In this document: positions 15,246-23,590 of the stretch, piece by piece
Layout of the letters: every line of letters begins with the position of its first letter
How positions within the stretch are numbered: position 1 is the first letter of the stretch
NCBI GenBank assembly: GCA_023430145.1
Contig: JAEZCD010000260.1
Location: forward strand, 1-34,365
DNA: 34,365 nucleotides
Direction: 5' to 3'
DNA from: Pseudomonadota bacterium
Lineage (GTDB): Bacteria > Pseudomonadota > Alphaproteobacteria > Rhizobiales > Methylopilaceae
Translations under genes and position numbers: made by a program
The notes under the pieces: generated by a model
The model's database searches: none
The model's input: only the letters and a program-made list of their open reading frames with translations
Told to the model about the DNA's origin: nothing

Positions 15246-16988
15246 CTACTGCTTCTGCGGCGCCATGCTCACGGCGGCGACCGGCACGTTGTCGGCGAAG
15301 TCGCTGGGGTGCTTGTGGCCGAGGATCAGGAAGATGCGCCGCTGCTCGGGATCGAAGCCCGGATCCTTCTTCGGCGCCGTCACGAATACCCGGAAAGCGT
15401 CCTTCGCCCGCTTCTTCGCGGCATACTCGATGCGCTGCTCGGCCTTGCCGAGGCACTTGCCCTTCGGCTTGTCGAGCCGGCAGACGGTCGCCGCGAACAG
15501 CGCGTCGGCGGCGTCGTCGAAGGGGCGCCCGTAATAGGTCCGCGCGACCACGGTCGCCTCGCCGCCGCGGTTCTCCACCTCGACCTCGAACGAGGCGTCG
15601 CCCGAGCGCGGCACCTTCAGCACGTCGCCCTTGGTGAGCTTCCGTGCCTCGAGATCGGCGAGCTCGTAGGCGCCGCGCGCCGAATAATCGAAGCCGTTCG
15701 AGAGATCGAGCCTCAGCGCCTCGGTGTCGGCGCAGTCGATGATGACGCCGCCCGAGCCGGCGAAGCCGATGTCCGCGACGCGTCCTTCCTGGCTCGCGAC
15801 GAGGATGCGGAAGACGTGCGACTTGCCCTTGGCGATGTCGAACGGCTTCAGCACGCCCGAATTCTCCCAGACCGTCTTGTTGTGCGTGAACTGCGTGCTG
15901 CGCGCGTGGCAGCCGGTGGCGGCTTTGTTGCCGGTGTTCCTCAACTCGACGTCGACGGCGACCGGCTCGTTGATCAGGCCGGCATCGATGATCGGGGTCG
16001 CCACGGCCTCGAGCACGTCCGGCAGCACGGCCTGCGGCTTGACGACGACGACCATCCGGTTCTTCGACTCGCCGACCGTCTTGCCGCCCTGCCATGCCCG
16101 GAAGGCGAGGACGCCGGCGATCGTGCGGGTCTTGGTCGTGTCGAAGCCGCCCGTGAAGGTGAACTCGGCCGCCTTGACCTCGCCGGGCTTCAGGGCGAAG
16201 TCGCCCGGCGCGTCGATGCCGCCGCCGAGATTGTGCGCGGCCTCGACCGTCACTTGCTTGTCGGTGGCGTTGTGGACGAGGAAGATCGCCGGGCCGATGC
16301 TGCAGTTCGGCAGGCCGCTCGCGCCGTAGCCGCAGGCGAGGTCGCGCCCGTACCAGTTCGGGTTGGAGAGCGCCTCGACGAGGAAGGCGGTGATGCCGCC
16401 GGCCGGCGGCAGCAGGAAGGCGCTGAGGATGATGTCGCCCTCGGCGCCGGACTTGCTGCCGATCTGGACGACGTAGCGTACGCCCTTCTTGGCGTCGAAG
16501 GCGACGAGGCTGGCGCCCTTGCCGTGACTGCCGGCGGGCGTGTCGTCATTGCCGGCGACGCGCTTCAGCTTGTTCAGCTCCGCGCCGGTATAGACGGCGA
16601 GCACGGTGTCGAAATCGCTGCCGAAGGTGTGCAGGACCACGCGCTTATTGTCGGGGACGGCGATCTCGGCCCACACCGTCTTCTTCATCTTGCCGCTCTC
16701 GGCCGGCTCGCCCTTCTCGAGCGTGGCGCCGAAATTGTTGAGCTTGAACGTCGCGGCGCGGATCTTCGGCGGCTTGGCTGCGGCCTCGGGCAGGCCGCCG
16801 AGTCCGAAGACGTCGGGAAGGAAGTTCCAGTAGCCGTCCGTCAGCCAGATGTACGGATCGGCCAGCATCAGCATCAGCCGCTGATTGAACGGGTTGAAGT
16901 TCTCGCCGCTGGCGGCGGGGGCCGCCGGCTGCGAGGTCAGGGCGAGCAGCGCGAGCGGCAAGCTCGCTCGAAGCGCCTTCCACCACAT
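15246..16988 (-). CDS. Secreted protein with PPC-like domain (paralogue of 13390-15135)
   Basis: The 580-residue product is a tandem paralogue of the previous gene. It has a signal peptide (MWWKALRASLPLALLALTSQ, cleavage near PAASG), a variable region with aromatic residues (PYIWLTDGYWNFLPDVFG), the PPC-like domain (HTFGSDFDTVLAVYTG, RVAGNDDTPAGSHGKGASLV) and the same beta-rich, cysteine-paired C-terminal part, ending VPVAAVSMAPQKQ like its partner (VPVAAESMAPRKQ). I chose the ATG at 16988 because GCGGAGA lies at ribosome-binding distance and the length then equals the paralogue's; a start at 17042 would put 18 extra charged residues before the signal peptide. Both proteins are probably periplasmic or secreted. 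No recognisable enzyme motif is present and the role is unknown. Confidence 0.77.
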   Translation of the reverse strand: MWWKALRASLPLALLALTSQPAAPAASGENFNPFNQRLMLMLADPYIWLTDGYWNFLPDVFGLGGLPEAAAKPPKIRAATFKLNNFGATLEKGEPAESGKMKKTVWAEIAVPDNKRVVLHTFGSDFDTVLAVYTGAELNKLKRVAGNDDTPAGSHGKGASLVAFDAKKGVRYVVQIGSKSGAEGDIILSAFLLPPAGGITAFLVEALSNPNWYGRDLACGYGASGLPNCSIGPAIFLVHNATDKQVTVEAAHNLGGGIDAPGDFALKPGEVKAAEFTFTGGFDTTKTRTIAGVLAFRAWQGGKTVGESKNRMVVVVKPQAVLPDVLEAVATPIIDAGLINEPVAVDVELRNTGNKAATGCHARSTQFTHNKTVWENSGVLKPFDIAKGKSHVFRILVASQEGRVADIGFAGSGGVIIDCADTEALRLDLSNGFDYSARGAYELADLEARKLTKGDVLKVPRSGDASFEVEVENRGGEATVVARTYYGRPFDDAADALFAATVCRLDKPKGKCLGKAEQRIEYAAKKRAKDAFRVFVTAPKKDPGFDPEQRRIFLILGHKHPSDFADNVPVAAVSMAPQKQ

Positions 16989-17207
16989 TCGGGATCTCCG
17001 CTCTACGCGCCGAACGAACCCCCCGAGCTTGATCTTAGCCAAGCCGCAACCGTGGGTCGAGGGGGCGATCGCCGCTTCCCTGGTGACTTCCCGGGGCAGG
17101 AGAGCAGCCCTCCCGCACGCTCCGACAGGGCGCCCGGGGAATGTGCGAATGCGCCCTGGGTGAAGGTTAGGGCTGCGGAGCGTCAGAACGAGCGCCGGCG
17201 CCCCTCA

Positions 17208-17247
17208 TCCGGCCGCTGCGCGGCCACCTTCTCTCCCTGGGAGAAGG
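17208..17247. repeat. Double-hairpin intergenic repeat, possible uvrD terminator
   Basis: GGCCGC-TGC-GCGGCC (17211-17225) is a perfect 6-base hairpin, followed by a second one, CTTCTCTCCC with GGGAGAAG (17228-17246, one bulge). This pair, preceded by CCCTCATCC, is the shape of a very common dispersed intergenic repeat in Rhizobiales (general knowledge). It sits 23 bases after the stop of the helicase gene and may help to end its transcript. The rest of the gap up to 16989 shows nothing recognisable. Confidence 0.6.
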
Positions 17248-17269
17248 GAAGAGGCGCCGGGCGACCCCT

Positions 17270-19597
17270 TCACCCGCGCTCGACGAAGCTGTCCAGCACC
17301 CGCTTCCGGCCGGCCTTGTCGAAGTCCACAGTGAGCTTGTTGCCGTCGGTCTCGGCGACCGTCCCGGGGCCGAATTTCTGGTGGAACACGCGCGCCCCCA
17401 CGGAGAAGGCGGCGGCCGCCGTGGAGGCCGCGACGAGCTCGCCCTCGATCGTCAGCGGCTCGCGGCGCGGCGTGGGGTTGCGTTCCTTGTTGGCCTGCGC
17501 GCGCTGCCAGCCGGGCGTCGCGTAGGAGGACGCGGCGAACGGCTCCATGCGGTCGAACCGGCTCCAGCCGGCGCTCCCGGAGAATGCCGCCGGCGTCTCC
17601 AGCACGTCGACGGCGCCCTCCGGCAGCTCGTCGAGGAAGCGCGACGGCACGGTCGAGTTCCAGAGCCCGTGGATGCGGCGGTTCGAGGCGAACCAGATCT
17701 TCGCCCGCTTGCGCGCCCGCGTCAGCCCGACATGGGCGAGCCGCCGCTCCTCCTCGAGCCCGGCGCGGCCGTTCTCGTCGAGCGAGCGCTGGCTCGGGAA
17801 CAGGCCTTCCTCCCAGCCCGGCAGGAACACGGTGTCGAACTCGAGCCCCTTGGCGCCATGCAGCGTCATCAGCGTAACGGCGTCGCCGCGGTCGCCGGCG
17901 TCGACCTCCATCACGAGCGCCACATGCTCGAGGAAGCCGCGCAGGTTCTCGAACGGCTCCATGGAGCGGATCAGCTCCTTCAGGTTGTCGAGCCGGCCGG
18001 CGGCGTCGGCCGACCGATCCGCCTTCCACATGTCGATGTAGCCGGACTCTTCGAGGATGATCTCCGCGAGCTCGTTGTGGCGGATCGAGTCGACCTGGGC
18101 GGACCAGCGGGCGAAGCTCGCGACGAGATCGCGCAGCGCGTTGCGCGGCCGCGGGTTCAGCTCCTCGGTCTCCACCGCGAAGCGGGCGGCGTGGAAGAGC
18201 GGCATGCGGCCGCCGCGGGCGATGGCGACGAGCTGCTTCACCGTCGCATCGCCGAGGCCGCGCTTCGGCACGTTGACGATGCGCTCGAAGGCGAGGTCGT
18301 CGGCCGGGCTCGCGACGACGCGCAGATAGGCGAGTGCGTCGCGGATCTCGGCCCGCTCGTAGAAACGCGGGCCGCCGATCACCCGGTAGGGCAGGCCGAG
18401 CGTGACGAAGCGCTCCTCGAACTCGCGCATCTGGAACGACGCGCGGACGAGGATCGCCATGTCGTCGAGCTTGTGGCCCTTTCGCTGCAGCTGCTCGATC
18501 TCCTCGCCGATGGCGCGCGCCTCCTCGCCCGAGTCCCAGGAGCCGGAAACGGTGACCTTCTCGCCGGACGGCGCCTCGGTGCGCAGCGTCTTGCCGAGCC
18601 GGCCGGTATTGTGGGCGATGAGGTGCGAGGCGGCCGACAGGATGTGCGCGGTCGAGCGGTAGTTGCGCTCGAGCCGGATCACTTTCGCGCCGGCGAAATC
18701 GGCCTCGAAGCGGAGGATGTTGTCGACCTCGGCGCCGCGCCAGCCGTAGATCGACTGGTCGTCGTCGCCGACGCAGCAGATGTTCTTCGTGCCCTGTGCG
18801 ATCAGCCGCAGCCAGAGGTACTGGGCGACGTTGGTGTCCTGGTACTCGTCGACGAGCGTGTAGCGGAAGCGCTTGTGATAGAGCGCCAGCACGTCCGGAT
18901 GGCTGCGGAAGATGCGGATCGGCTCGAGCAGCAGGTCGCCGAAGTCGACCGCGTTGAGGGTGCGCAGGCGCTCCTGGTAGGCGGCGTAGAGCATCTGCCC
19001 CTTGCCGCCCGCGAAGGCGGCCGCATCGCCCGCCGGCACGTCGGCGGGGGAGAGGCCGCGGTTCTTCCAGCCGTCGATGTAGGATGCGAGCTGACGGGCC
19101 GGCCAGCGCTTCTCGTCGATGTTCTCTGCCGCGATCACCTGCTTCATCAGCCGCAGCTGGTCGTCGGTGTCGAGAATGGTGAAGTCCGAGCGGAGGTTCG
19201 CGAGCTCGGCGTGGCGGCGCAGGATGCGCGTGCCGATCGAATGGAAGGTGCCGAGCCAGGGCATGCCCTCGGCGACGTCGCCGATCAGCGCGCCGATGCG
19301 CTCCTTCATCTCGCGCGCCGCCTTGTTGGTGAAGGTGACGGCGAGAATCTCGCTCGGGAAGGCGCGCTTCGTCGCGAGGATGTGGGCGATGCGCGTCGTC
19401 AGCACGCGCGTCTTGCCGGTGCCGGCCCCGGCGAGCACCAGCAGCGGCCCGTCGAGCGTCTCGACCGCGAGCCGCTGCTCAGGGTTGAGGTCGTCGAGAT
19501 AGGATTTTTTGGGCGCGATCCCGGCGGCACGCGCGGCGATCCCGCCCGGACGGTATTCGGGCAGCGGCGCCGGATCGCGGGGCAGGGGCTTCGACAA
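17270..19597 (-). CDS. uvrD: UvrD/PcrA-type superfamily 1 DNA helicase
   Basis: The product of about 775 residues is a 3'-5' superfamily 1A helicase that acts in nucleotide-excision and mismatch repair and in clearing replication blocks. All motifs are present: Walker A GAGTGKT (57-63), motif Ia AVTFTNKAAREM, Walker B LVDEYQDTN, motif III GDDDQSIYGWRGA, motif IV RLERNYRST, motif V VTLMTLHGAKGLEFDTVFLP and motif VI RRLAHVGLTRAR. The C-terminus (FSVGARVFHQKFGPGTVAE) is the small domain with which PcrA/UvrD contacts RNA polymerase. No ATG is available near the N-terminus; the TTG at 19597 has GAGGA 4 bases upstream and is preferred to the TTG at 19639, which has no clear ribosome-binding site. 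It appears to be transcribed alone. Confidence 0.95.
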   Translation of the reverse strand: MSKPLPRDPAPLPEYRPGGIAARAAGIAPKKSYLDDLNPEQRLAVETLDGPLLVLAGAGTGKTRVLTTRIAHILATKRAFPSEILAVTFTNKAAREMKERIGALIGDVAEGMPWLGTFHSIGTRILRRHAELANLRSDFTILDTDDQLRLMKQVIAAENIDEKRWPARQLASYIDGWKNRGLSPADVPAGDAAAFAGGKGQMLYAAYQERLRTLNAVDFGDLLLEPIRIFRSHPDVLALYHKRFRYTLVDEYQDTNVAQYLWLRLIAQGTKNICCVGDDDQSIYGWRGAEVDNILRFEADFAGAKVIRLERNYRSTAHILSAASHLIAHNTGRLGKTLRTEAPSGEKVTVSGSWDSGEEARAIGEEIEQLQRKGHKLDDMAILVRASFQMREFEERFVTLGLPYRVIGGPRFYERAEIRDALAYLRVVASPADDLAFERIVNVPKRGLGDATVKQLVAIARGGRMPLFHAARFAVETEELNPRPRNALRDLVASFARWSAQVDSIRHNELAEIILEESGYIDMWKADRSADAAGRLDNLKELIRSMEPFENLRGFLEHVALVMEVDAGDRGDAVTLMTLHGAKGLEFDTVFLPGWEEGLFPSQRSLDENGRAGLEEERRLAHVGLTRARKRAKIWFASNRRIHGLWNSTVPSRFLDELPEGAVDVLETPAAFSGSAGWSRFDRMEPFAASSYATPGWQRAQANKERNPTPRREPLTIEGELVAASTAAAAFSVGARVFHQKFGPGTVAETDGNKLTVDFDKAGRKRVLDSFVERG

Positions 19598-19792
19598 GGA
19601 GTCCTCGGGGCTAGTCGTAGTCGAATCGCACGAGGACAAAATGGCACCCGGTGGGCGCGATTGCGAGGGGGCGGCCGGACGGCATCCCGGCGCGGCCGTC
19701 CGTCGGCGTCGCCCGCTCCGTGCGGGAGACGCTCTATGGCCGGGCGAGACGACCGGGCCACGCTTTCGCGCAGGAACGCAGGATGGGCGGTG

Positions 19793-19990
19793 TCAGCCGC
19801 CGGCGGGGGGCTCCGGCGCCTCGAGCGGAAGCTCGCTCAGCGCGGCGCCCAGTTCGACCGGGAAGGTCAGCGGCGTCGCGGCCCGCTCGACGATCGCCTC
19901 GACGAGCAGCGCGCTGGCGATCGTCGCAGTCAGCGACAGGCAGCCGGTCCAGACGACGAAAGCAGCCGCCATCATGCGAAACATCGTCAC
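19793..19990 (-). CDS. Small single-pass membrane protein of unknown function
   Basis: The 65-residue product (from the GTG at 19990, or 63 residues from the ATG at 19984) has one hydrophobic segment, MMAAAFVVWTGCLSLTATIA (about 6-25), and a short proline- and glutamate-rich tail. A GGGGAG motif at good distance before the GTG supports translation. No family is recognised. It lies alone between uvrD and the CinA-like gene, in the same direction, and has no clear operon partner. The AT-rich stretch at 20060-20105 upstream could hold its promoter. Confidence 0.5.
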   Translation of the reverse strand: MTMFRMMAAAFVVWTGCLSLTATIASALLVEAIVERAATPLTFPVELGAALSELPLEAPEPPAGG

Positions 19991-20127
19991 GCAAGGCTCC
20001 CCGGAACGCCGGCAGCGGATGTCTCACCGCCGGCCGCGCCAGAGAGCACAACGCGTCTAAAATCCGCGTTCGAGGGACCGTCGAAACAAAGACAGCCTTA
20101 CTTACTTATCCGTCCCTGGCGCTCCGA

Positions 20128-20604
20128 TCAGAGCTGCTCGTCGAGCAGCATCAGCGCGGCGGCGCCGAACAGGCGCATGTTCTGCGTGCGGTCGCCGGAC
20201 CCGGTCTCGATGGTTCGGGCGATCTCGACCGGGCCGGCGAGGGCGAAGCAGCTGTGTCCCGGCGCGTCGCCGTAGCTGTTGCCCGAGGGGCCGGCGGCGC
20301 CCGTCTCGGCGAGCCCCCAGGTGGCGCCGAGGCGCTCGCGCAGGCGCCGCGCGAGCAGCAGCGCGTAAGCCTCGGTCGCCGGCCGCAGCCCGAGCATGTC
20401 CTCCGTGGTGATGCCGAGCAGCGCCGCCCGCGCCTGACGAGTGTAGACGACCGCGCCGCCGAGGAAGAAGGCGGAGGCGCCCGGCTGCGCCAGCAGCGCG
20501 GCGGAGACGAGGCCGCCGGCCGAGGATTCGCCGACGGCGACCGTCTCGCCGCGCGCCCGCAGGCGCTCGCCGATGCGGGCGGCTGTGCTGAGCAAGGTGT
20601 CCAT
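20128..20604 (-). CDS. CinA-family nicotinamide-nucleotide amidohydrolase-like protein
   Basis: The 158-residue product corresponds to the C-terminal CinA domain alone (PncC-type), which deamidates nicotinamide mononucleotide to nicotinate mononucleotide in NAD recycling. Family features are GESSAGG (Ser27 region), FFLGGAVVYTRQARAALLG, and GLAETGAAGPSGNSYGDAPG. The tyrosine at 54 is kept, but five residues later, where many PncC proteins have lysine, there is Arg59. The GNSYGDAPGHSC segment also differs from classical PncC and places it in a separate subfamily, so the activity is uncertain. It is 75 bases downstream of the first glycosyltransferase-like gene, in the same direction, and may be co-transcribed. 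Confidence 0.85.
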   Translation of the reverse strand: MDTLLSTAARIGERLRARGETVAVGESSAGGLVSAALLAQPGASAFFLGGAVVYTRQARAALLGITTEDMLGLRPATEAYALLLARRLRERLGATWGLAETGAAGPSGNSYGDAPGHSCFALAGPVEIARTIETGSGDRTQNMRLFGAAALMLLDEQL

Positions 20605-20679
20605 GGGCGCTCCCCGGCGACGACCCCGCCGGAGTGCACGCGCCTTCGGTCCGGGTCAAGCGCTCCGCTCAGCCGTCCC

Positions 20680-21633
20680 TCAGCCGTCCTCGCGGCGGGC
20701 GGTGAAGTAGTCGCGGACATAGGCGTGCAGCGCCGGCTTGTCGCTGTTCCACCGCCAGGCGCCGCCCTCGTCGTGGGCGATGTCCACCTCGGGATCAAAG
20801 CCGAAGCCGCGCAGGCCCATGAAGCGCTCGTCGAGCCGGCGGTCGGCGATGTTGCCGTGCCACAGGCTGCGGATCGTGCCCTCGACGAGGCCGACCCGGC
20901 CGGCGATGTCGTCGGCGAAAGGCCGTGCCCAGCGCTCGTAGTGGTGGCGGCGGGGCGCCTCGCCGTGGTGGATGGTCGCCGCGCCCGGCAGATAGTCGAA
21001 GGCGGCACAGGCGAGGAGCCGGTCGCCGCCGCCGATGATCGACCCGTCGTAGAAGCCGTGTCGCTCGAGGAGGCTTCGCCGCGCCGCCCAGGCGAAGCCG
21101 GGCGCGCCCGTCCGGCTGCGATCGGTGAGCTTGAAGCAGTCCACCGCCGAGGGAAATGAGGGTATCGCCGCGACGCGGGAAGGACGGACGAACGCGACCG
21201 CGTCCTCGCGACTGTCCGCTGCCCAGTCCCGCGCCAGATAGGCGACGCGGGAGAAGGCCTGGGCGATCGGCACCTCGTCGAGCAGCCGCTCCATCGTGGC
21301 CCACCAGCTCGGATCGTCGAAGAGCACGTCGCAGTCGATCCAGGCGACCTTGGTGCAGGAGGGCGGCAGCGATGCGAGCCCCACGTTCAGCAGCCGCTCC
21401 TTCTGCCAGAGCACGTCGGTTCCGCGCAGGCGAACCAGGATCTCGGCATCGCTGTCGCCGAGCTCGAAGTCCGGTCCGTAGGCCAGCTCGACGGTCAGGA
21501 GCGGCAGGCCGAGGCGCTCGCGGAAGATGCGATAGTTCGCCGGCCGCCGCCGATAGCCCATCGGGTTGAAATAGGACGTGATGGCCCAGAACGCTCCCGA
21601 TGGGCGATCGGACTGCCCGAACTGCGGTTTCAA
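20680..21633 (-). CDS. Glycosyltransferase-like protein, copy 1
   Basis: The 317-residue product looks like a GT-A-fold glycosyltransferase. It has an acidic strand-end motif KVAWIDCDVLFDDPSWW (DxD-like, about 110-126), which in this fold binds the metal and nucleotide sugar, and a C-terminal block GFAWAARRSLLERHGFYDGS followed by GGGDRLLACA, resembling the galactosyltransferase C-terminal region (GWGGED-type). No signal peptide or membrane segment is seen. The only plausible start is TTG at 21633 (LKPQFGQSD), preceded by GGTGG; the second copy has TTG at the same place and exactly the same length. It is divergent from the PPOX-like gene. The acceptor is unknown. An alternative is a nucleotide-sugar-independent protein of the same fold. 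Confidence 0.65.
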   Translation of the reverse strand: MKPQFGQSDRPSGAFWAITSYFNPMGYRRRPANYRIFRERLGLPLLTVELAYGPDFELGDSDAEILVRLRGTDVLWQKERLLNVGLASLPPSCTKVAWIDCDVLFDDPSWWATMERLLDEVPIAQAFSRVAYLARDWAADSREDAVAFVRPSRVAAIPSFPSAVDCFKLTDRSRTGAPGFAWAARRSLLERHGFYDGSIIGGGDRLLACAAFDYLPGAATIHHGEAPRRHHYERWARPFADDIAGRVGLVEGTIRSLWHGNIADRRLDERFMGLRGFGFDPEVDIAHDEGGAWRWNSDKPALHAYVRDYFTARREDG

Positions 21634-21903
21634 AGGCCACCGTCGTCGAGATGCCGAAGGGCGTGGCGGCTCCCGCCGAGGATGTCTCGGGACGTCTGGA
21701 ACCCGCAGTCCCGCAGGGGTCTGCTGCCGATCGGCAGAGCGCGGTCGGTGTCGGGGGCAGGCGCGATCATGAACGTTCCTCTGCGACGGCGTGCACTCTG
21801 CGACCGGCCACGGCCGCCTTCAATGGCGCAGGGAGGGGACGTGGAGCGTTTTGCCGCCGCTGCGCGTTGTGCCCCGCCAATCGGAGGAGGCGAGGTGACC
21901 GGC

Positions 21904-22329
21904 ATGAGACTGGCGGACCTGTCGAAGCGGATGCGCGACATCGATTTCGCCATCCTGTCGACGCATGCGGACGGCCGCCGGATTGCCGGCCGGCCGATGA
22001 GCAACAACGGCAACGTCGAGTACGAGGGCGATTCCTGGTTCTTCACGCTGGATAGTACCGAGATGGTGGCTCAGATCGCCCGCGACCCGCACGTCTCACT
22101 TTTCTTCCAGGGCGGCAAGGGCCTGTTCGGCAAGCCGCCGATCTTCATCGCCGTCGAAGGAGAGGCCGAGCTGATCCGCGACAAAGCGCGCTTCGCGGAG
22201 CACTGGCCGACGGGCCTCGAGCGGTGGTTCGCGCAGGGCGTGGACACGCCGGGCCTCGTCATGATTCGGGTGCACGCGGAGCGGATCGAATACTGGGACG
22301 GCGAAGAGAACGGCACGGTGTCGGTGTGA
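21904..22329 (+). CDS. Pyridoxamine 5'-phosphate oxidase-like protein (GSP26 type)
   Basis: The 141-residue product is a split-barrel flavin-binding protein of the pyridoxamine 5'-phosphate oxidase-like superfamily, close to the general stress protein 26 group. Signatures are DFAILSTHADGRRIAGRPMS, WFFTLDSTEMVAQIARDPHV and GKPPIFIAVEGEAELIRDK. Known relatives bind FMN or F420 or have no shown activity; a role in stress is known for B. subtilis GSP26-type proteins. The ATG at 21904 has GAGGTG upstream; the in-frame GTG at 21895 has a better AGGAGG and is a real alternative, adding three residues. It is divergent from glycosyltransferase copy 1 and is followed by the DUF3008 gene. No EcfG-type promoter was found directly upstream of it. 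Confidence 0.85.
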   Translation: MRLADLSKRMRDIDFAILSTHADGRRIAGRPMSNNGNVEYEGDSWFFTLDSTEMVAQIARDPHVSLFFQGGKGLFGKPPIFIAVEGEAELIRDKARFAEHWPTGLERWFAQGVDTPGLVMIRVHAERIEYWDGEENGTVSV

Positions 22330-22334
22330 GCAGC

Positions 22335-22360
22335 GGAACAGCCTCCAGCGGCTGCGCGTT
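22335..22360 (+). promoter_or_regulatory. EcfG-type promoter, perfect match
   Basis: GGAAC at 22335-22339 is followed after exactly 17 bases by CGTT at 22357-22360, a full match to the EcfG consensus. It starts 6 bases after the PPOX-like gene and lies 31 bases before the DUF3008 start codon, the normal distance for a promoter. Confidence 0.72.
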
Positions 22361-22390
22361 CAGCACCAATCCTCACCCGGAGAGAGCGAC

Positions 22391-22577
22391 ATGCCTGCGA
22401 AATCCGCTGCCCAGCAGAAGGCCGCCGGCGCCGCCCTTTCGGCCAAGCGCGGACACGCCGAAGAGCAAACTGAAGGGCGCCTCCAAATCGATGCTGTCGA
22501 TGAGCGAGAAGGAGCTCGAGAAGATGGCCTCGACCAAGCGCAAGGGAAAGCCCGAGCACGTCTCGAAGTCGGATTGA
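22391..22577 (+). pseudogene. DUF3008 small stress-type gene with a frameshift
   Basis: The family (DUF3008, about 60 residues, common in Rhizobiales) is recognised across two reading frames. The first frame, from the ATG at 22391 with GGAGAG upstream, gives MPAKSAAQQKAAGAALSAKR. The second gives TPKSKLKGASKSMLSMSEKE, then LEKMASTKRKGKPEHVSKSD and a TGA at 22575-22577. The break is at about 22451-22455 (CGCGGACACGCC); loss of two bases, or gain of one, restores a 61-62 residue protein. Both halves match the family closely, so the break is recent, a sequencing error, or, less likely, programmed. Its promoter at 22335-22360 is intact. Confidence 0.78.
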
Positions 22578-22636
22578 CGCCGGAGGCAGCAACGGCGGCC
22601 CGGCGAGAGGCCTCGCGGCGGGGCAGGGGCCATCCG

Positions 22637-23590
22637 TCAGCCGTCCTCGCGGCGGGCGGCGAAGAAGCGGCGCACATAGGCGTGCAGATCCGGCTTGTCG
22701 CTGTTCCACCGCCAGGCGCCGCCCTCGTCGACGGCGATGTCCACCGCGGGATCCAGGTTGAATTCGCGCAGGCCGGCGAAACGCGCGTCGACCTGCTTGT
22801 CGGCCATGCTCCCGTGCCAGAGGCTGCAGCTCGTGCCTTCGATGAAGCCGACTCTGCCGGCGATCTCGTCGGCGAAGGGACGCGCCCAGCGCTCGAAGTG
22901 GCGGCGGCGAGGCATCTCGTCGTGGTCGATCCTCGCCGCGCCGGCGAAATCGCCATAGGCGGCGCAGAGAAGCAGCCGGTCGCCGCCGCCGATGATCGAG
23001 CCGTCGTAGAAGCCGTGGCGGTCGAGGACGGCTCGCCGGGCCGCCCAGGCGAAGCCCGGCGCACCCGTGCGACTGCGGTCGGTCGCCCGAAAGCAATCCA
23101 CGGGCGAAGCGAAAGACCGGACAGCCGCGACGCGCGCCGGGAGCACGAACGCGATCCCCTCGTCGCCAGCGCCGGGCCGCCAGGCCCGCGACAGATAGGC
23201 GACGCGGGAGAAGGCCTGGGCGATCGGCACCTCGTCGAGAAGCCGCTCGATCGAAAGGTGCCAATCCGGGTCTTCGAAGAAGACGTCGCAGTCGATCCAG
23301 GCGACCTTGGTGCACGAGGGCGGCAGAGATGCGAGCGCGACGTTCAGCAGCCGCTCCTTCTGCCACAGCACGTCGGTGCCGCGCAGGCGAACGAGAATCT
23401 CGGCATCGCTCTCGTCGAGCTCGAAGTCCGGCCCGTAGGCGAGCTCGACGGCGACCAGCGGCAGTCCGAGGCGCTCGCGGAAGATGCGGAAATTCGCGCG
23501 CCGGCGCCGATAGGTCATCGGGTTGAAGTAGGACGTGATCGCCCACAACGCTCCCGACCGGCGTTCGGACTGCCCAAACTCGGGCCTCAA
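22637..23590 (-). CDS. Glycosyltransferase-like protein, copy 2
   Basis: The 317-residue product is a close paralogue of the protein at 20680-21633: same length, no gaps evident, most residues shared, including KVAWIDCDVFFEDPDW and the C-terminal GGGDRLLLCA block. No ATG aligns with the N-terminus; TTG at 23590 (LRPEFGQSE) lies at the same place as the TTG of copy 1, with GGTGG upstream, so I choose it although the frame stays open further upstream. Differences cluster in the middle (residues about 120-165), as expected if the two copies have different acceptors or donors. It converges with the DUF3008 gene and is divergent from the DUF3175 gene. Donor and acceptor are unknown. Confidence 0.65.
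   Translation of the reverse strand: MRPEFGQSERRSGALWAITSYFNPMTYRRRRANFRIFRERLGLPLVAVELAYGPDFELDESDAEILVRLRGTDVLWQKERLLNVALASLPPSCTKVAWIDCDVFFEDPDWHLSIERLLDEVPIAQAFSRVAYLSRAWRPGAGDEGIAFVLPARVAAVRSFASPVDCFRATDRSRTGAPGFAWAARRAVLDRHGFYDGSIIGGGDRLLLCAAYGDFAGAARIDHDEMPRRRHFERWARPFADEIAGRVGFIEGTSCSLWHGSMADKQVDARFAGLREFNLDPAVDIAVDEGGAWRWNSDKPDLHAYVRRFFAARREDG

Noticed and set aside
20040..20105. EcfG-type promoter for the small membrane protein gene (GAAC and CGTT on the minus strand)
   Set aside because: The first box reads CGAAC rather than GGAAC and the spacing is only about 14 bases.
17381..20275. Very long plus-strand open frame opposite uvrD
   Set aside because: It is an antisense shadow typical of GC-rich genes; the minus strand encodes all helicase motifs.
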